Shown here piece after piece: positions 31,596-44,347 of a stretch of DNA of 64,000 bases. The stretch covers positions 11,035,001 to 11,099,000 of the forward strand of contig NC_037094.1 of assembly GCF_002994745.2 (NCBI RefSeq). Reading direction: 5' to 3'. Under the pieces are notes generated by a model. The model made no database searches. It was not told the origin of the DNA and saw only the letters and a program-made list of their open reading frames with translations. Every line of letters begins with the position of its first letter. Position 1 is the first letter of the stretch. The position numbers and the translations under genes were made by a program. This stretch comes from Rosa chinensis (lineage: Eukaryota > Streptophyta > Magnoliopsida > Rosales > Rosaceae).

Positions 31596-34500
31596 AAAAG
31601 GGAAGAGGCAGAAAGAAGTTGCGGAAATCTACTGTGATGTGTCCTGAATGTACTCCTGAACATTCTTCCGTGATGGGTCTGGATTTGACCCATCATGAGC
31701 CATGAATATCCTATGTTGGAACTGCCAAGGGATTGGGAACCCTTCGACAGTTAAGGGGCTTAAACTCCTTAAAGGGTTGATTACCCTAAATTTTCCCAAA
31801 GTGATTTTCTCGAGTGAGACTAAATGTTTGGTGGAGGAGATGGTAGGAGTGAGGAAAAAACTTGGTTGGCGTAATGCTTTTTCTGTTAATTGTAAAATTG
31901 TTAGTTGTTATAAAGGGAAGAGGCATAGTAGATCAGGGGGCCTGTGCTTGTTGTGGGCAGAGGATATAAATGTGAGCCTCCTATCTTTCTCGGATTTTCA
32001 TATTGACATGGTGATTAGAGAGGGATCCGGGCCACCTTGGAGGTTCACGTTGTGTATGGACAACCTAAAGCTGAGCACCACTTTTGGATCCCTTAGGGAC
32101 AAATGTGATCTCCCATGGGTGGTTTGGGGGGGGGGGGGGGGGGGGTTCAATGAAATTTTAGTTCTACATGAGAAGGAAAGGGGTCTCCTAAGGAGAGATG
32201 TTCAGATGCGAGATTTCAGAGAGGCCTTAGGGTTTTGTTCACTCCATGACTTGCATTTCTCTAGCCCATGCTTTACATGGAAGGGTATTCGACACGGTAG
32301 GGATGTGAGAGTCAGACTGGACTGGTTTGTAGCCCAAGACGAGTGGCGTCGTCTGTTCCTAAAGTCGAGGGTTATTCATCTCAATCCAAATGAATTCGAT
32401 CCTCTTCCTATTATCTTGGAGGTAAGGAGGAAACGAATGAGGAAAAGGAGGAGGAAAAAACCATTTCGGTTTGAGGAATACTGGTTGCATGAAAAAGATT
32501 GTAGAGAGGTGGTTTAAGCAAGTTGGGAGAATGCAACTGGGACTTACTCACTTGAGAGAGTCCAGAATAGAATCTTGAACACACGTGAGGCTTTCATCTC
32601 TTGGAGTCGTACTTGATTTGGGAGCCTCCAGAAAAACATTGAAGCAATTAGGGCTCAGCTAAGTGTTTTTTTATGATAAGTCATTTTCAGCTCAACCTGA
32701 TCAGGGGCGGCTTGACCTTGAATCAAAGCTTCAAGAGTTGCTTCAGAGGGAATTGATATTTTGGAAGCAGAAGTCAAGGGTTGTGTGGCTTACTGACATG
32801 AATACCAGATTCTTTCATCAAGCTACAAGATAGGAGGAAAAAGAATCTCATTAAGGGGCTGCGCGATGATGAGGGAGTATGGAGGTCTGAGGAGGAGAAG
32901 ATTGAATAAGTGGTTTTGGGGTATTATAGGGATTTATTTCGGAGTTCCAATCCACAACAGATCCATAAGGTTACTGAGCTCCTTCCTAAACTTATCACTG
33001 ATGAGGTGGACCAGACCCTTTCGGCTGACTTTACCAAGGATAAGGTTTGGGCGGCCCTTAAACAGATGGGGCCTTCTAGAGAGCCAGGGCAGGACTGTCT
33101 AGACCCGTGTTTTTATCAACAGTTCTGGTCGATTGTTGGGACGACGTTGTGGAGGCTGTTTGGGCTTTCTTGGAGTCCAGAACACTTGTGAAGCAAATCA
33201 ACCACACATATGTAACCCTAATACCTAAGGTGAAGGACCCCGAGCTGGTTAGTCAGCTCCGGCCAATTAGCCTCTGCAATGTATTGTACAAAATTGGGTC
33301 GAAGTGCTTGCCAATAGATTGAAGCCTTTACTTGTAACTCTGATCTCCCCAACCCAAAGCGCTTTCATCTCGGGTCGTTTAATACTGATAACTCTCTGAT
33401 TGCCTTTGAAGTGTCACATTACCTGAAGAGATTGCGAGGAAATGGGAGTGGGCTCTATGCATTGAAACTGGACATGAGCAAGGCGTATGATAGGGTTAAA
33501 TGGCGGTTTTTGGAAGGTTCTTTGCTTCAGTTTGGTTTTGATCTGAAATGGGTGCACTGGATTATGAACTATGTTGCCACTGTGTCCTATTCTTTCATGT
33601 TGAACGGAAAACCTAGAAGACATCTGACCCTTTCTCGTGGATTATGACAAGGAGATTCTATATCCCCATACATGTTCTTAATTTGTGTTGAGTCTCTTTC
33701 TCGTTTAATTATGGTGGTTGAATGCTAGGGTAGGGTAAATGAGGTGAGTATAAGCCAATGTGCTCCAGTCATAAGTCACCTGTTTTTGTCAGATGACTCA
33801 TTCATTTTTTTCAAAGCTAAGAAGGCGGAGTGTGAGGCCATAAAGAAGATCCTACTGAGATACTCCGATGTTTTGGGGCAGCAGATAAACTTTCAGAAGA
33901 GCAGTATTTCCTTCAGTAAGAACGTGTAGCTCCATGAGCAGTTCAGGTTAGCAAAGATTTTGGGGGTTGAGAGAGTGGCTGAGCACGATAAGTACCTTGG
34001 GCTTCCAACTGAATTGAGTTATTCTAAAGCAGAAGCTTTTCTTTTCGTGACTGAAAAGATAGAGAAGAGAATGCAGGGGTGAAGGAATAAAAACCCTAAG
34101 TGTGGTTGGGAAAGAAATACTTATCAAGGTGTTTTATAGTCAATACCTAACTATGTGATGAGCTGTTTTGAGTTGCCTAAGCACTTGTGCTTTACCATGC
34201 ACAAGCTCATGGCTCAATTTTGGTGGGGAGACAAGGGGGAGGTTAAGAAAATTCACTGGATGGCATGAGAAAAACTTTGTGTTCCTAAAGAGGAGGGTGG
34301 AATGAGGTTTAGAGATATGGTGCATGCACTTCAATCGTGCTTTGTTGGCCAAACAAGGTTGGAGGTTGATTCAGCACCCAAACTCCTTAACAGTAAGATT
34401 ACTTTGAGTAAGGTATTTTCTGTCTACTTCTTTCTTTGATGTTTCATTGGGTCATGATGCCTCATATGCCTGGAGAAATATTCTAGTGGGTAAGGAAGTT

Positions 34501-35943
34501 CTATTGAAGGGTTTACGTTTTCAAATGGGTGAGGGGAGCAGTGTTTCGGTATGGGATGATCCTTTGCTTCCTTTACCCTATAGTTTTGAACCTTTCTCCT
34601 TGGCAATCATGGGAACGAAGGATTTCTTGGTGATTGACCTTATTGATTCGGAGCCCGAGAATGGAATTTACAAATTGTGCAAGAGGTCTTTACGAAGGAG
34701 GAGGCTGACCTAATAGTTCGTATTCCTCTCAGTTTGCATCAGTCTCGGGACAAGCTTGTGTGGCACATCGATAAGCATGGTATGTATAGTGTTAAAAGTG
34801 GTTATCATATTTCAAGAGTGACCGAAAATTTAACTAAGCGGTCCTCTACTTCGTCGGAGGTAGGAAATAGAATGAGTGTTTGGGGTAAAATCTAGAAGGC
34901 CAAGGTTCCTCCTAAAATACGAAACTTTGTGTGGAGATTGTGCAAAGAGATTTTTCCTAAGAGAGCGTCCCTAGTTAGGAGAGTAACTCTCCCATCCCTG
35001 GAATGTGCTTTCTGCAATAATGAGGTTGAAACTAGTATGCATATCTTCCGTGATTGTCCTGTGATTCAATGCTTGGGCTCATGGTTTGATCAGACTGAAG
35101 CGAATGCTTTTCTGGCGACTAAGGTGCAGGACTGGGTGATGATGATCTTAGAAAGCCTCACAGCATAGCAGGTAGAGATATTCCTTGTGTCACTCTGGGC
35201 GGTGTGGTATGAAAGGAACTCGGTGGTATGGAATGGTGGAGGTATCAACCCTTTCAATATGGGTGGCAGGTCTCTAAGACTATTGGAGGACTATCACATG
35301 TGTCATCCACTTGTTGCAAGCAAGCCTAAGCGTACCAGAGTTAAGTGGAGCTGCCCCCCTTTGCGGTAGGCTTAAGGTGAATGTGGATGGGGCTTTGATA
35401 GTTGCTGATGGTTTTGGAGGTATATGGGTTATTGCTAGGGACGACCGGGGTAGGTGTGCAGCTGCTTTTGCAAGGTACATACCTCATGCCCAATCTGCTA
35501 TGCATGTAGAGGCAGAAGTAATGTGAGCTGGTTTATTGATAGCCATTGGCCACTGAAGTGGAGTTTGAGAGTGATAGTGCTATCGTACTGAATACCCTAG
35601 CTAGTGATGTGGAGGATATGTCTGATGTTGGAGTGATCTTGAATGACCGTAAGTACTATATGCAGTCGTTTAATTTCATTTTACTTAGGCATGTTTATAG
35701 GGAAGCAAATGGTGCTACTCATCGACTTGCTCACCTTACTAGTTGCAGGTTGGATGAGTTATGGGTTAATGAAACCCTTGATTCTATTAGTGTACTTTTA
35801 GAAGATGGGTGTGAACTATCACGAGGCTTTAGGTCCCCCTCGTTGTACTCTCTAACTATTGATTATAATAATATTGGAAGGAGTTCTCCTCCATCCTGAC
35901 GGGGTTCCCTCCTGTTTATTCCAAAAATAAAAAATAAAACTAA
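31596..35943 (+). mobile_element. L1-type LINE, 5'-truncated and decayed
   Basis: The 4.35-kb element is flanked by AAACTTTGTACC (31584-31595 and 35944-35955, perfect 12 bp) and ends in an A-rich tail (AAAAATAAAAAATAAAACTA). Its first 107 bp encode what looks like the end of ORF1 (a CPEC pair and DLTHHEP then stop). The ORF1 stop overlaps the ORF2 start as ATGA at 31702. Target duplication, tail and domain order identify a plant L1. Confidence 0.92.
31702..35899 (+). pseudogene. LINE ORF2 relic: endonuclease, reverse transcriptase, RNase H
   Basis: Open pieces in changing frames follow L1 ORF2 order. The AP-endonuclease is at 31702-32517 (starts MNILCWNCQGIGNP, with SSETK for the usual catalytic Glu region). 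The reverse transcriptase is at about 32860-33930 (KLDMSKAYDRVKW, then LFLSDDSFIFF, where the usual FADD reads LSDD). A zinc-binding region lies at 34929-35168 (CAFCNNEVETSMHIFRDC). An RNase H-like part is at about 35375-35750 (VNVDGAL, FESDSAIVL, HVYREANGATHRLAHL). At least eight stops or frameshifts break it. A run of 20 G residues (32126-32145) lies where the endonuclease GDFNE motif is expected. Confidence 0.9.
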
Positions 35944-35955
35944 AAACTTTGTACC

Positions 35956-37769
35956 CTTACTCGGGGTTTGTGATGAACGAAGATGAAGCAGGCCATTTTT
36001 TTTTCCTTCTTCTTTTTGGATGTGTATTATTGCACTTCTTGGTAGAAACATGTTCATACATCTTATATTCAGGTAAGCATAGCCAACAACAAACCTAAGA
36101 AAACAACTGTAGTCTAGGAAAACTACACCGGGGAAGAAATTAAGCTCAGGCATTCAACAGGACTGGAAGCTTTGGGACTTAGGCACTCCTCCTTGCTCTT
36201 TGGTAGCCCCCTTCTACTTGAAGTTGTTTGCATAAGTATTTTCGCCCTGAGCTAACCATATAATCCCAACCATGTTTATTTCTCAGAAAAGAAGAGAGAA
36301 GAACAAATGTAAAACCAAAAGGAATCAAAGTAAATCAAACAGAACATAAAAGATGAGAACCACGGGATTCAAAGGAACGGCGTCGTCTCACCAGTTCTGA
36401 GTTGGGAGGGCACGTGTCGGTAACATTTGACTGGCCAGTTGAAAAATGAAGACCGGGATGGTGCAAGGGCCAAAATATCGAGTATCGAAGATATATCGAT
36501 GGTTCAAAAAACGGGAATAATTTTGATGGAAATATCGAGAAAATTTCGATATATGTAAATATTTGGAAAAAAACAACGGAAATCTTGATAAAAGTATGGA
36601 AATTTTGAATGAAGCTACAAGAGATGCTTATTTGATCAATAATATTTTTTATTCTTATGAAAAGAATGTTGAACAAACTTCATTGCATATGAACTTGTTG
36701 TAAAACGAGATAAAATTGATATACTCTGACAAGATAACAGTTATAGACATTTAATTTTATACATGTCATTTTTTCAATTATATGGATTGAAAGTTTGGAA
36801 AACAATTTGAAAGCATGAAATTACACCTATAATCTTTAACACAACATAATTTATGTGTAAAAGTTAAATAGTTGAAAATAATTTATCTTTATTACATCTA
36901 TTTACTAAAACATCGTGATTGATTTTCAATTGAAATGGAAGACAATTTTTTTTCCCCGGATGAAATGGAATGAAGGTTTAATCAGTCATTTTGATGATTT
37001 TTTAGAGATAACTATTTGTTTACTTAATATGGTTTTATTTTTCTTTTTTTGTTTTGTTTTGTTTGGTTTTGAGTAAGAGAGTAATTGCATTAATAAGTCA
37101 TTGGGATAATTATGTGTCTTTTTTTCGGAACATGTTTGCAATTTTTGAAAGCAACGACCCAAAAAACGCCCCAATTTTCTTCCTTCCTCTGCTCTTAATT
37201 TTCTATTTTTCTCAATTTCAATTAAAATGCCCCCGCCCCCTTTCTCTGTGCCCAATCTCTGTTTCATAAAACTTTTCAATCAAACCTAGCTACCAACATA
37301 GAGAATATACTTGCAGAGAATAAACTTTATCTCACTGAAAAATGAATGTTGCAAAGAGATGGCTGAAAACTTGCTGCAGAGGTACATGGAAACACAAGCA
37401 GAGATAATGTCTTTAATGAAGCACTTGATGCGGCCAGGCAACGAAGACTTTTCTTTGAGCAACAGCTAATGGTTACTCCAGTGGTCCATATCAGCAATAT
37501 GAATGAGATGAATGTCATCCGCGGACTCCGCCACAAAGGATGGAATAATAAGTTATTACCAACCCTGCTATTGAAGGTGAAGAAGATGCGATGATTATGA
37601 GAGCTGAAGGGTTTCGTATTGGCATTGCATTTCATGTGCCTGTTCCAGAAGTGGATGTTATTCCTCCTCCACCTTTAGTGGTTGATCCATTTGTTACCAT
37701 ATTTGCTCCTCCGGGCAGTGTTGTTGAAGCGAGGCTAATCAGAAATCAAGTGAGGCTAATTTAAAATCA
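35956..37769. other. Unassigned region with ATCGATA-rich patch
   Basis: No gene was recognised. At 36470-36560 the phrases ATATCGA, GATATATCGATGG and TTTCGATATATG repeat in both orientations and may belong to an unidentified element. At 37340-37690 a plus-strand stretch (GNTSRDNVFNEALDAARQRR in one frame) looks coding-like but is broken and unrecognised. Confidence 0.3.
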
Positions 37770-38175
37770 AGAGAGGCTATCCCGGCCGGTTCGATTTTTC
37801 CGATGGCCAATTTAGGTGTTTTCCCTTGATTCCGCCGCCGGTTCTGGACTCCTGGGATCAAGAGATTCAAGGAAGCAGTGGAGGTAGCTAGCGTTTGAAG
37901 ATTACGATTTTAATGTTTCAGGGTTAGGGCTTCGTGTTGATAACGTGCTTTAAGAAAACTGAAATTTGGAGAGAATTGAATTGTACTTTCATTGATAATA
38001 GAGGCCCATTAATTATATAGAGGATTACAAGCAAAGAATCTGCGTCTTACAAGGTAATTGAATTGTTCAATATGATTGAATATCTCCGTAGATATCGGTA
38101 AGACTAACTCTATTACAACTCAGACAAATAATCGTAGTTTGGGCCAGACACACAAACTAGATGTCCTTAAATATT
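37770..38175 (-). mobile_element. Relic of the 5' end of a copia element related to the complete one
   Basis: At 37932-37945 the minus strand reads CGTTATCAACACGA, the same unusual primer-binding site as in the complete element apart from one base. It directly adjoins a TG...-type LTR edge at 37946 (TGCTTTAAGAAAACTG). The leader side (37770-37930) shares GGTTCTG, CCTGGGATCAAG and CCGG-rich phrases with the leader at about 19030-19110. No second LTR or coding part was found. The outer LTR end near 38175 is uncertain. Confidence 0.7.
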
Positions 38176-38765
38176 TCCATTTTTTTCTTCTCTTTTTGTT
38201 TTTCTTTTTTCTTTTCTTCTTTCCACCTCATAAATTTATCTTTTGTAAATCAAAAATCTAAGATTGTTATTTTCGTGTTCAATGAGTACATTAATTTAAT
38301 CGTCTATTTGGCTACGTACAATTCCTCCGGTCAATAATACCGTTTCTTTACATATTCTTCACCAATGTACTATATATGTAGTCAGTTATTTGCAAATATA
38401 TGCTTAAACTCATATTCCCTTAAAAATCTAATCATTCTCCCTCAAATTTAAATTCCAAAATTACTAGTTGCTACTCATTAGATTAGTAGGTTGATCGATG
38501 TGCTTGTTACTCTAAAAAACGAGTCTTAGTCTTATGCTTGCAGTCATACAATGGCCTCTAGTCTTATGGTTGCAGTTGTATGATATTTTAATGTCAAAGG
38601 TTTCCAATTATCAAACAATACCATCAAATAAAAATAAAATTAAAAATTAAAAAACACACACATAGAGAAACTGCTATGCATTAAAAAATGAGACATGAAG
38701 TGTGTATTATAAAATGGTATGTGAATTTCACTTCCATTTCACATTTCCCTGTTTTTCTAATTAAG

Positions 38766-38820
38766 ACAAAATGAAAAGAATTACATAATATATATATATA
38801 TACACACACATATATACATT
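38766..38820. repeat. (TA)n(CA)n microsatellite
   Basis: A compound dinucleotide repeat lies in copy A. In copy B the corresponding place carries a (GT)n run (51159-51178) next to the fold-back elements. Confidence 0.85.
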
Positions 38821-40675
38821 GTATTTTTTTCTTATGCGCAAAGTGCGGGAATGAGGCTAGTTTCTTTAAACTCAACTACGCTTTATGTGCCAGAAAAGAA
38901 GAAGAAAGAATTCAGCTAGATTTTACAATATCAAGAAACGAAGATTCAAACAAGATCTTCCACTCTTCCAGGCTATATATACTCATAGAAAAAATTTGCA
39001 TAAATGATATACTCATAGCTAGCGATATAAAAAACTGAACGGTGGAGATGCCGATATGCAACTGAAAAGTTGGTCTAAAAGATGGTTAACGTTTTTTTTT
39101 TTTTGGAAATGAAATAGTTAACTTTTTAATACAAAGCTAACCGGTTAATTCTAGAGTAGATCTAGAGTGCTCCTCTTAGTTATAACTTATAAGATAGCCA
39201 GATTGGTATATACATTTTTATTTATTTTAATGCATTTAACTCATAATTAAAGTCAAAATTTGTAGTACCCCAGAAATTAGTTATTATTTTTTGAGAATTT
39301 TCCGAAATCTAATTTATGGTTATTGAACTGTTTCTTGGCTCGTGGACGGAGCGAAAGTGTTTCGGACGAATTTTTATTTGAAAAGCATGGTTTTAGGGGG
39401 GGTTCAAGGTTGACTTTTGATACGTTGAGATTCTCTGAAAACTTCCTTCTTGAAAGTTGTAGAGCGCGTCGATACGAGTATGTGGACATGTGGAACATGA
39501 AAATTGGAGTTCGTATGAGAAAGTTATGAGCATTTGAACTTTTAGGAAAGTTCTATAAATAGAAGTTTCTATTTTCGGAAACTTACTATTTTCATTTTCA
39601 CATTTTTCCATTTCCGGAAACTCTGAAATCCTCCGTTCTCCCTCCTGTTTTTCGACTGACCCGACCAGGATCCGGATGATCCGATCCGGCTTTTCCGGAG
39701 AGCTCCGGCGATCTTCGGCCATGAAACTTGGCCAGCTTGTTCTCCTCCTTGTTCCGCTCCTCCCTGTGGTGGCCTCTAACGGCGATTCTCCTCCATGGCG
39801 ACGCTGTAAGGGGCACAGATTGAGGTATTCGGACTCGACTGGAAATCCTAGCTCCGACAACGACATGGCTTCAACTTTTCTTGGTTGAGTTCGTAGAAGC
39901 CTCCTTGATCGATATGTGGTGTTTGTTTGGATCGATTCATGTTGGAATAGGATCAACTCAAGGTAAGCAGTTCACGGCGGCTTGTGGCAGCGATCTAGGC
40001 TGTGTTGGCTTGAACCCCAGGTATTAAAGTTGATCTATTTGGTGTTCTTGACATTTTGGATGGTTGGATTAATCTAGTTTTGAGTTTTGGCCGGTGATGG
40101 TTGTGGTGGTTGCACCATCGACTGTGGAGGTGTTCTGGCGGCCTTCCGACCATATGATGGATAGTTTCTGGTTTTATATATCACATACTCGTCGATACTA
40201 GCGTTTCAATATATAATACGTAATTTTTGGAGATTGTATGAATATGTTATGATTTTTACGGTTTCGGACTGTTCGATGATTCTATCCGTGAGGATCCAAG
40301 CGTCTGATCGACTTGTGGTTTGGACATATCGATAGTGAAAGTATTCCGGAGACTTTGGGAGGTCTCAGATGTGGTTTTGCCTCGATTGGCGCCACTTTGG
40401 GGATTTTAGTTCAAAACAGGGATTTCAAACTTAAATCGTTGGTGAATTGTTACTAAGTTGAAACCATATGTGATTAGGTATTTGTCAAAGTATTTTAGAC
40501 CGTTATTTTGTGGATCAGCTACTTTGTTCTATATTGAAGACGCATCGGGAGTTAAAAGGTGAGTAATCTCACAAGGTTCATTTACGAACGGAATTACCTT
40601 TATCGTTTTGAGAGTTATGGATTTAACTGCAAACTATCGTTGGTATTAATAGGCATTCTTGAGCGGATGACTACG

Positions 40676-40740
40676 TATATATATATATATATATATATAT
40701 AAATTTACGTGAAATATATATATATATATATATATATATT
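40676..40740. repeat. (TA)n microsatellite pair in the solo LTR
   Basis: Two (TA)n runs are separated by about 17 bp. The sister LTR has one (TA)n run at the equivalent place (57730-57765). Confidence 0.9.
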
Positions 40741-41214
40741 GTGGGTTTTGTTGATATATGGAAACAATATGCATGAATTGATGCTTTTTATTGTTTCGGG
40801 TTGTGGCTTTTCGGAAAACAAATGATTGTGGAATTGTTGATTTGATTTGTTTTGAAAAGCATTGAGATTTGTGTATGAAAACAATATGCATGATTATGCT
40901 CATTTATTGTTTTGTGTTATGGCTTTTCGGAAAACAATGATTATGGAAATGTTGATTTCAATTGTTTGACAAGCATTGAGATTTGTGAAACATTTTAGGT
41001 CCAGTGTGACTCATTTAATGTTTTGCTCCAAGGGACTGAGAAGTTAGAGGAACGAAGGTCTATGACCTTGGGCAGAATATCAGGTAATCACGTCTTTGAC
41101 CGGACGAGTGGTTACGAATTCAGTTAGAACTCTAGTCTGTCTGCCACAATTGTGATTCATGGGGTAATAGGAATTGGTTATATCTAACTCATGAGATTAC
41201 GTGTTTTTAGGGAA

Positions 41215-41775
41215 CAAGGTGTGAGCGGCTGCTTCCTTATTAACGGTTTTTAAGGGGACAAGGTGCAAGTTATTTTACTTATTAACGATTTGATAGAAAT
41301 CAAGGTGTGAGTTGCTTTCTTTGGTACAATTGATGGAATTGAAGGTGTGAGTTGTTTTCTATGTTGTATTTGATAGAAATCAAGGTGTGAGTTGTTTTCT
41401 ATGGTACGATTATGATTGATAGAATTCAAGGTGAGAGTTGTTTTCTATGTTATATTTGATAGAAATCAAGTTGTGAGTTGCTTTCTATGGTACGATTGAT
41501 AGAATTCAAGGTGTGAGTTGTTTTCTATGTTATATTGGATAGAAATCAAAGTGTGAGTTGCTTTCTATGGTACGATTAATAGAATTCAAGGTGTGAGTTG
41601 TTTTCTATGTTATATTTGATGGAAACCAAGGAGTGTGTTGCTTTCTATGTTTCGTTTTAAAAGAAACCAAGGTGTAAATTGCTTTCTTTTATTTCGATTT
41701 GAAAGGAAATTAAGGGTAGGTTATTCTCCTTTATTTCGTGTTTTAAGGGATCAAAGCGTGAGTTGTTTTCCTTAT
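41215..41775. repeat. Tandem repeats inside the solo LTR
   Basis: Around a dozen imperfect units of about 40-45 bp each contain GATAGAA(A/T)TCAAGGTGTGAG, then TTG(C/T)TTTCTATG. The other LTR of this family has unrelated tandem repeats in about the same relative position. Confidence 0.85.
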
Positions 41776-42359
41776 TTCTGGTGTGAGTTGTGTTGACTGT
41801 TTTGAGTTACTCATACGGGCTTGCAAAAGCTTACCGGGTTTGTTGTATGGCAACCCGATGCACCATTCAAACAGTGTAGGGGTTAATCTTGTAGGTTAGG
41901 ATAATCGTGGTTGAAGCTGAGGTAGCATATTTGCAGCTTTACAGTAGGAAGTCAATTTTGTGACTTTATAGTTTTTAAGACTTCCACTTGTAGTGAGCTC
42001 TGAGGAGCATTTACGTTTTATTTTGTTGTTGACAATTTAATTTGTAAGCTTGTAATATATGACTCTTTGGGGTGAGTGTATATTGACATAGTGGGATCAG
42101 GGGATCAATATGTATTCAGTTTAAATGGAAAAAGTTTCCAGGTTTTTTTTTTTGTATTGATGGCTGAACGATCACGCATGTATAATTATGAGTTTATATA
42201 TCGATTTTTTATTTGTGTTAAAAATCAGGGGCGTGACAAAATTTCTTCGACAATGACATTTTCTTGTCGTGTCCTAAATGAGTGTGTCATTATTTATAGT
42301 TTCTCCAAATACACATGATTGATTTTTTTTTTTCAAGTCACAGCCGTCTCCCTCTCTCT

Positions 42360-44025
42360 CTAAAAACTAGGGTTAGGGTTTTTGACACTTGCGAAGATCT
42401 TTTCTAGCGCTAATGGCCTCTATTGATGCAATGGCTGCACGGCTTGCTTCCCCACTGCTATAGCTGATGGGAAGAAACCTGTTGACTTGCGTCCTTCCGA
42501 GGGATTATGACAACAAGAGGCTTTCATGATTGGAAAGCTTCTCACTGCAAGAGACTATACACGTAGGTCTTTCATGGGCATGTTTCGCTTTGCATGGAGA
42601 ATCAATGGAACATTGAGGGTTGAGGAGGCTGGAAAAGATGACCGGGTACTGTTTTCTTTCTCAAATCCAATTGATAGGGCTAGGATTTGGAAGGAAGGCC
42701 TTTAGGGTTTTAATCAAGCCCCAATAGCGTTGCTGGATTATGATAGAGTCAACCAAATCTGGGAAGTGTAACTGAAATCATTCTCATATTGGATGACGCT
42801 GCTGGGTGTGCCTCCGGACTTTTGTTCTGAATTTATCATGAGGCTTATTGGGAGCACCTTGGGTGAGTTCAAGGAATATGGCATGACTGCTTTTTGAACT
42901 ACGGTTTTGCGCATCAGCGTGGAAATAGAATATGCAAAATCGCTACTATTCAGGAGGTGGTTTTGGGTTGAGGATGAGATTCAATTCCTGGTAAAATTTA
43001 AGTATCACAAGTTGTTTGGGAGGTGTGGATGGTGGGGCTTTGTCACTCATGTTGGTTTGCCATGCTCGAGCCCTGAGTTGGAGGAGGATGTAGATGAGAT
43101 GGTTGGAACGGTGGCGCAACCTTTAGCTTTAGCCATACTGTGTGATGTGGCCGAACCGAGTTCTTCAGCAGCTAGGATTTTGGCAACTGCCCAAAACCCT
43201 ACTATTTCAGGCGCAGATTCCTAGAGGTATTCCAGATATTTGTTTTCCTCAGTCTGTGTTGGCAGGCGTTATGTAAGGAAGCCGATGCATATCAGAGAGA
43301 TTGAGGAATCGCTGCACAATGTTGCACCCATCACTGGACAACGTCGACAGAGGGAGGGATATGAGGTAATGACTTCTCCAAAAAAATTAAGTCTGAGTTT
43401 AGCAGTTGGAAAAAAGAACTTGGATGCAGTAACTATGGGTTTGTTGGAGGAGCCATCTGGCAATGCTGAACAACCATAGAGGAAGAGAGGTTGTCCGGTG
43501 GGTAGTGTCAATAAAATGCCGTATGGTATGGCAACTAAAAGTGATAATGTAAAAAGTAATACGGAGTCAGGAAAGAAGAAAGGAAGCAAGAGCCGAAAGA
43601 CTAACCTGATGCCGAGGTTGTTGGTTGCTGAAGAATCTGGGAATGGTGATGGTTCTAACCCTAGGGGGAAGGAACTAGTGCTTTCTTAAATTCTTATGCT
43701 TTTAGACATTCTTGTTACAGGCCTTTTAAAGTTGGTGTAATTTCTATGAGCTTTTCTAAGATGTTTATAGTTGTTATTTGTACCACAATTAAGTGTTGAC
43801 ATATTAGACTAGATGAGTGATTTTTTCTTAGGAAGCGAGGTTGTTCTTACTTGAGTTAGGCTTGGTTTCCAGCGAGCGACCCATTGGAATTTAATGAGTA
43901 TTAGCTTTGGCTGAGATAAGTTTTCCGAGTTTATTTACTGGATTTCTTATGTAAGTGCATGTTAGACTCACCTGTTTTATGGCTTGATTATCTAATGAAA
44001 TCAATTCTTATAAAAAATAAATAAA
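42360..44025 (+). pseudogene. LINE ORF1-like relic, copy A
   Basis: The DUF4283-like part (RSFMGMFRFAWRINGTLRVE, then SYWMTLLGVPPDFCSEFIMR) is broken by stops. A degraded zinc knuckle (FGRCGWWGFVTHVGLPC, one Cys lost) follows. The C-terminal part has KRGCPVGSVNK, an AT-hook-like motif, and ends at 43689. An A-rich stretch near 44010-44025 may be the retroposon tail. No ORF2 follows, as in the 20819-22669 element. It is clearly the same sequence as the relic in copy B, so it predates the duplication. Confidence 0.8.
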
Positions 44026-44347
44026 ATTGACGGCCTACATAAAAAAGGTGGAGCCATGTAAATACAATTTTTCTCAATCATACAAGTATGATCTGTTATC
44101 ATTTTTGAAAGAATTTGATTTTATTGGATCAAAAAAAGAAAAGAAAAAAGAGATAATCAATTTTGTTTTTGGGTAAGAACCAAAAATGCAGCTCTATTAC
44201 TATGTTGAAGCTGTTGCTAATTGTTGACGCGTGCGATCGGCACATATTAAGCGGCTAGCAGAACCCCTCAAGTCTGACATTATTGTAAAGAAAAATTCTT
44301 CAGTTCCGTTTGCTCAGAACTCCAGAAAGAAAGTTTAGCAGAGACAG
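44026..44347. promoter_or_regulatory. Presumed promoter of the BAHD gene
   Basis: This is the 320-bp space before the start codon. No strong TATA box is visible. The LINE relic therefore lies directly upstream of the gene's promoter, and part of the regulatory region could be retroposon-derived. Confidence 0.3.

Larger units (their letters stand above)
39261..42238. mobile_element. 2.98-kb solo LTR in copy A
   Basis: The element starts TGTAGTACCCCAGAAATT, ends GGGGCGTGACA, and is flanked by AAATT (39256-39260 and 42239-42243). Copy B keeps the empty site at about 52315-52325 (AAAATTTCTTCG uninterrupted), which proves the insertion. Another member of the family is at 56348-59229. No internal gag or pol and no second LTR are present, so unequal recombination has left a solo LTR. 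The strand of transcription is probably plus, since the tail part (ACTCATACGGGC, ACCGGGTTTGTT) is shared with the other copy in this direction. The open frame at 39393-39956 (minus) is unsupported. Confidence 0.9.

Noticed and set aside
38766..38820. CRISPR-like or regularly spaced repeats
   Set aside because: All regular repeats in the window are microsatellites or tandem arrays without unique spacers, and the DNA is plant nuclear.
39393..39956. 187-codon minus-strand frame in the solo LTR
   Set aside because: It has no recognisable domain, and the sister LTR does not keep the frame.
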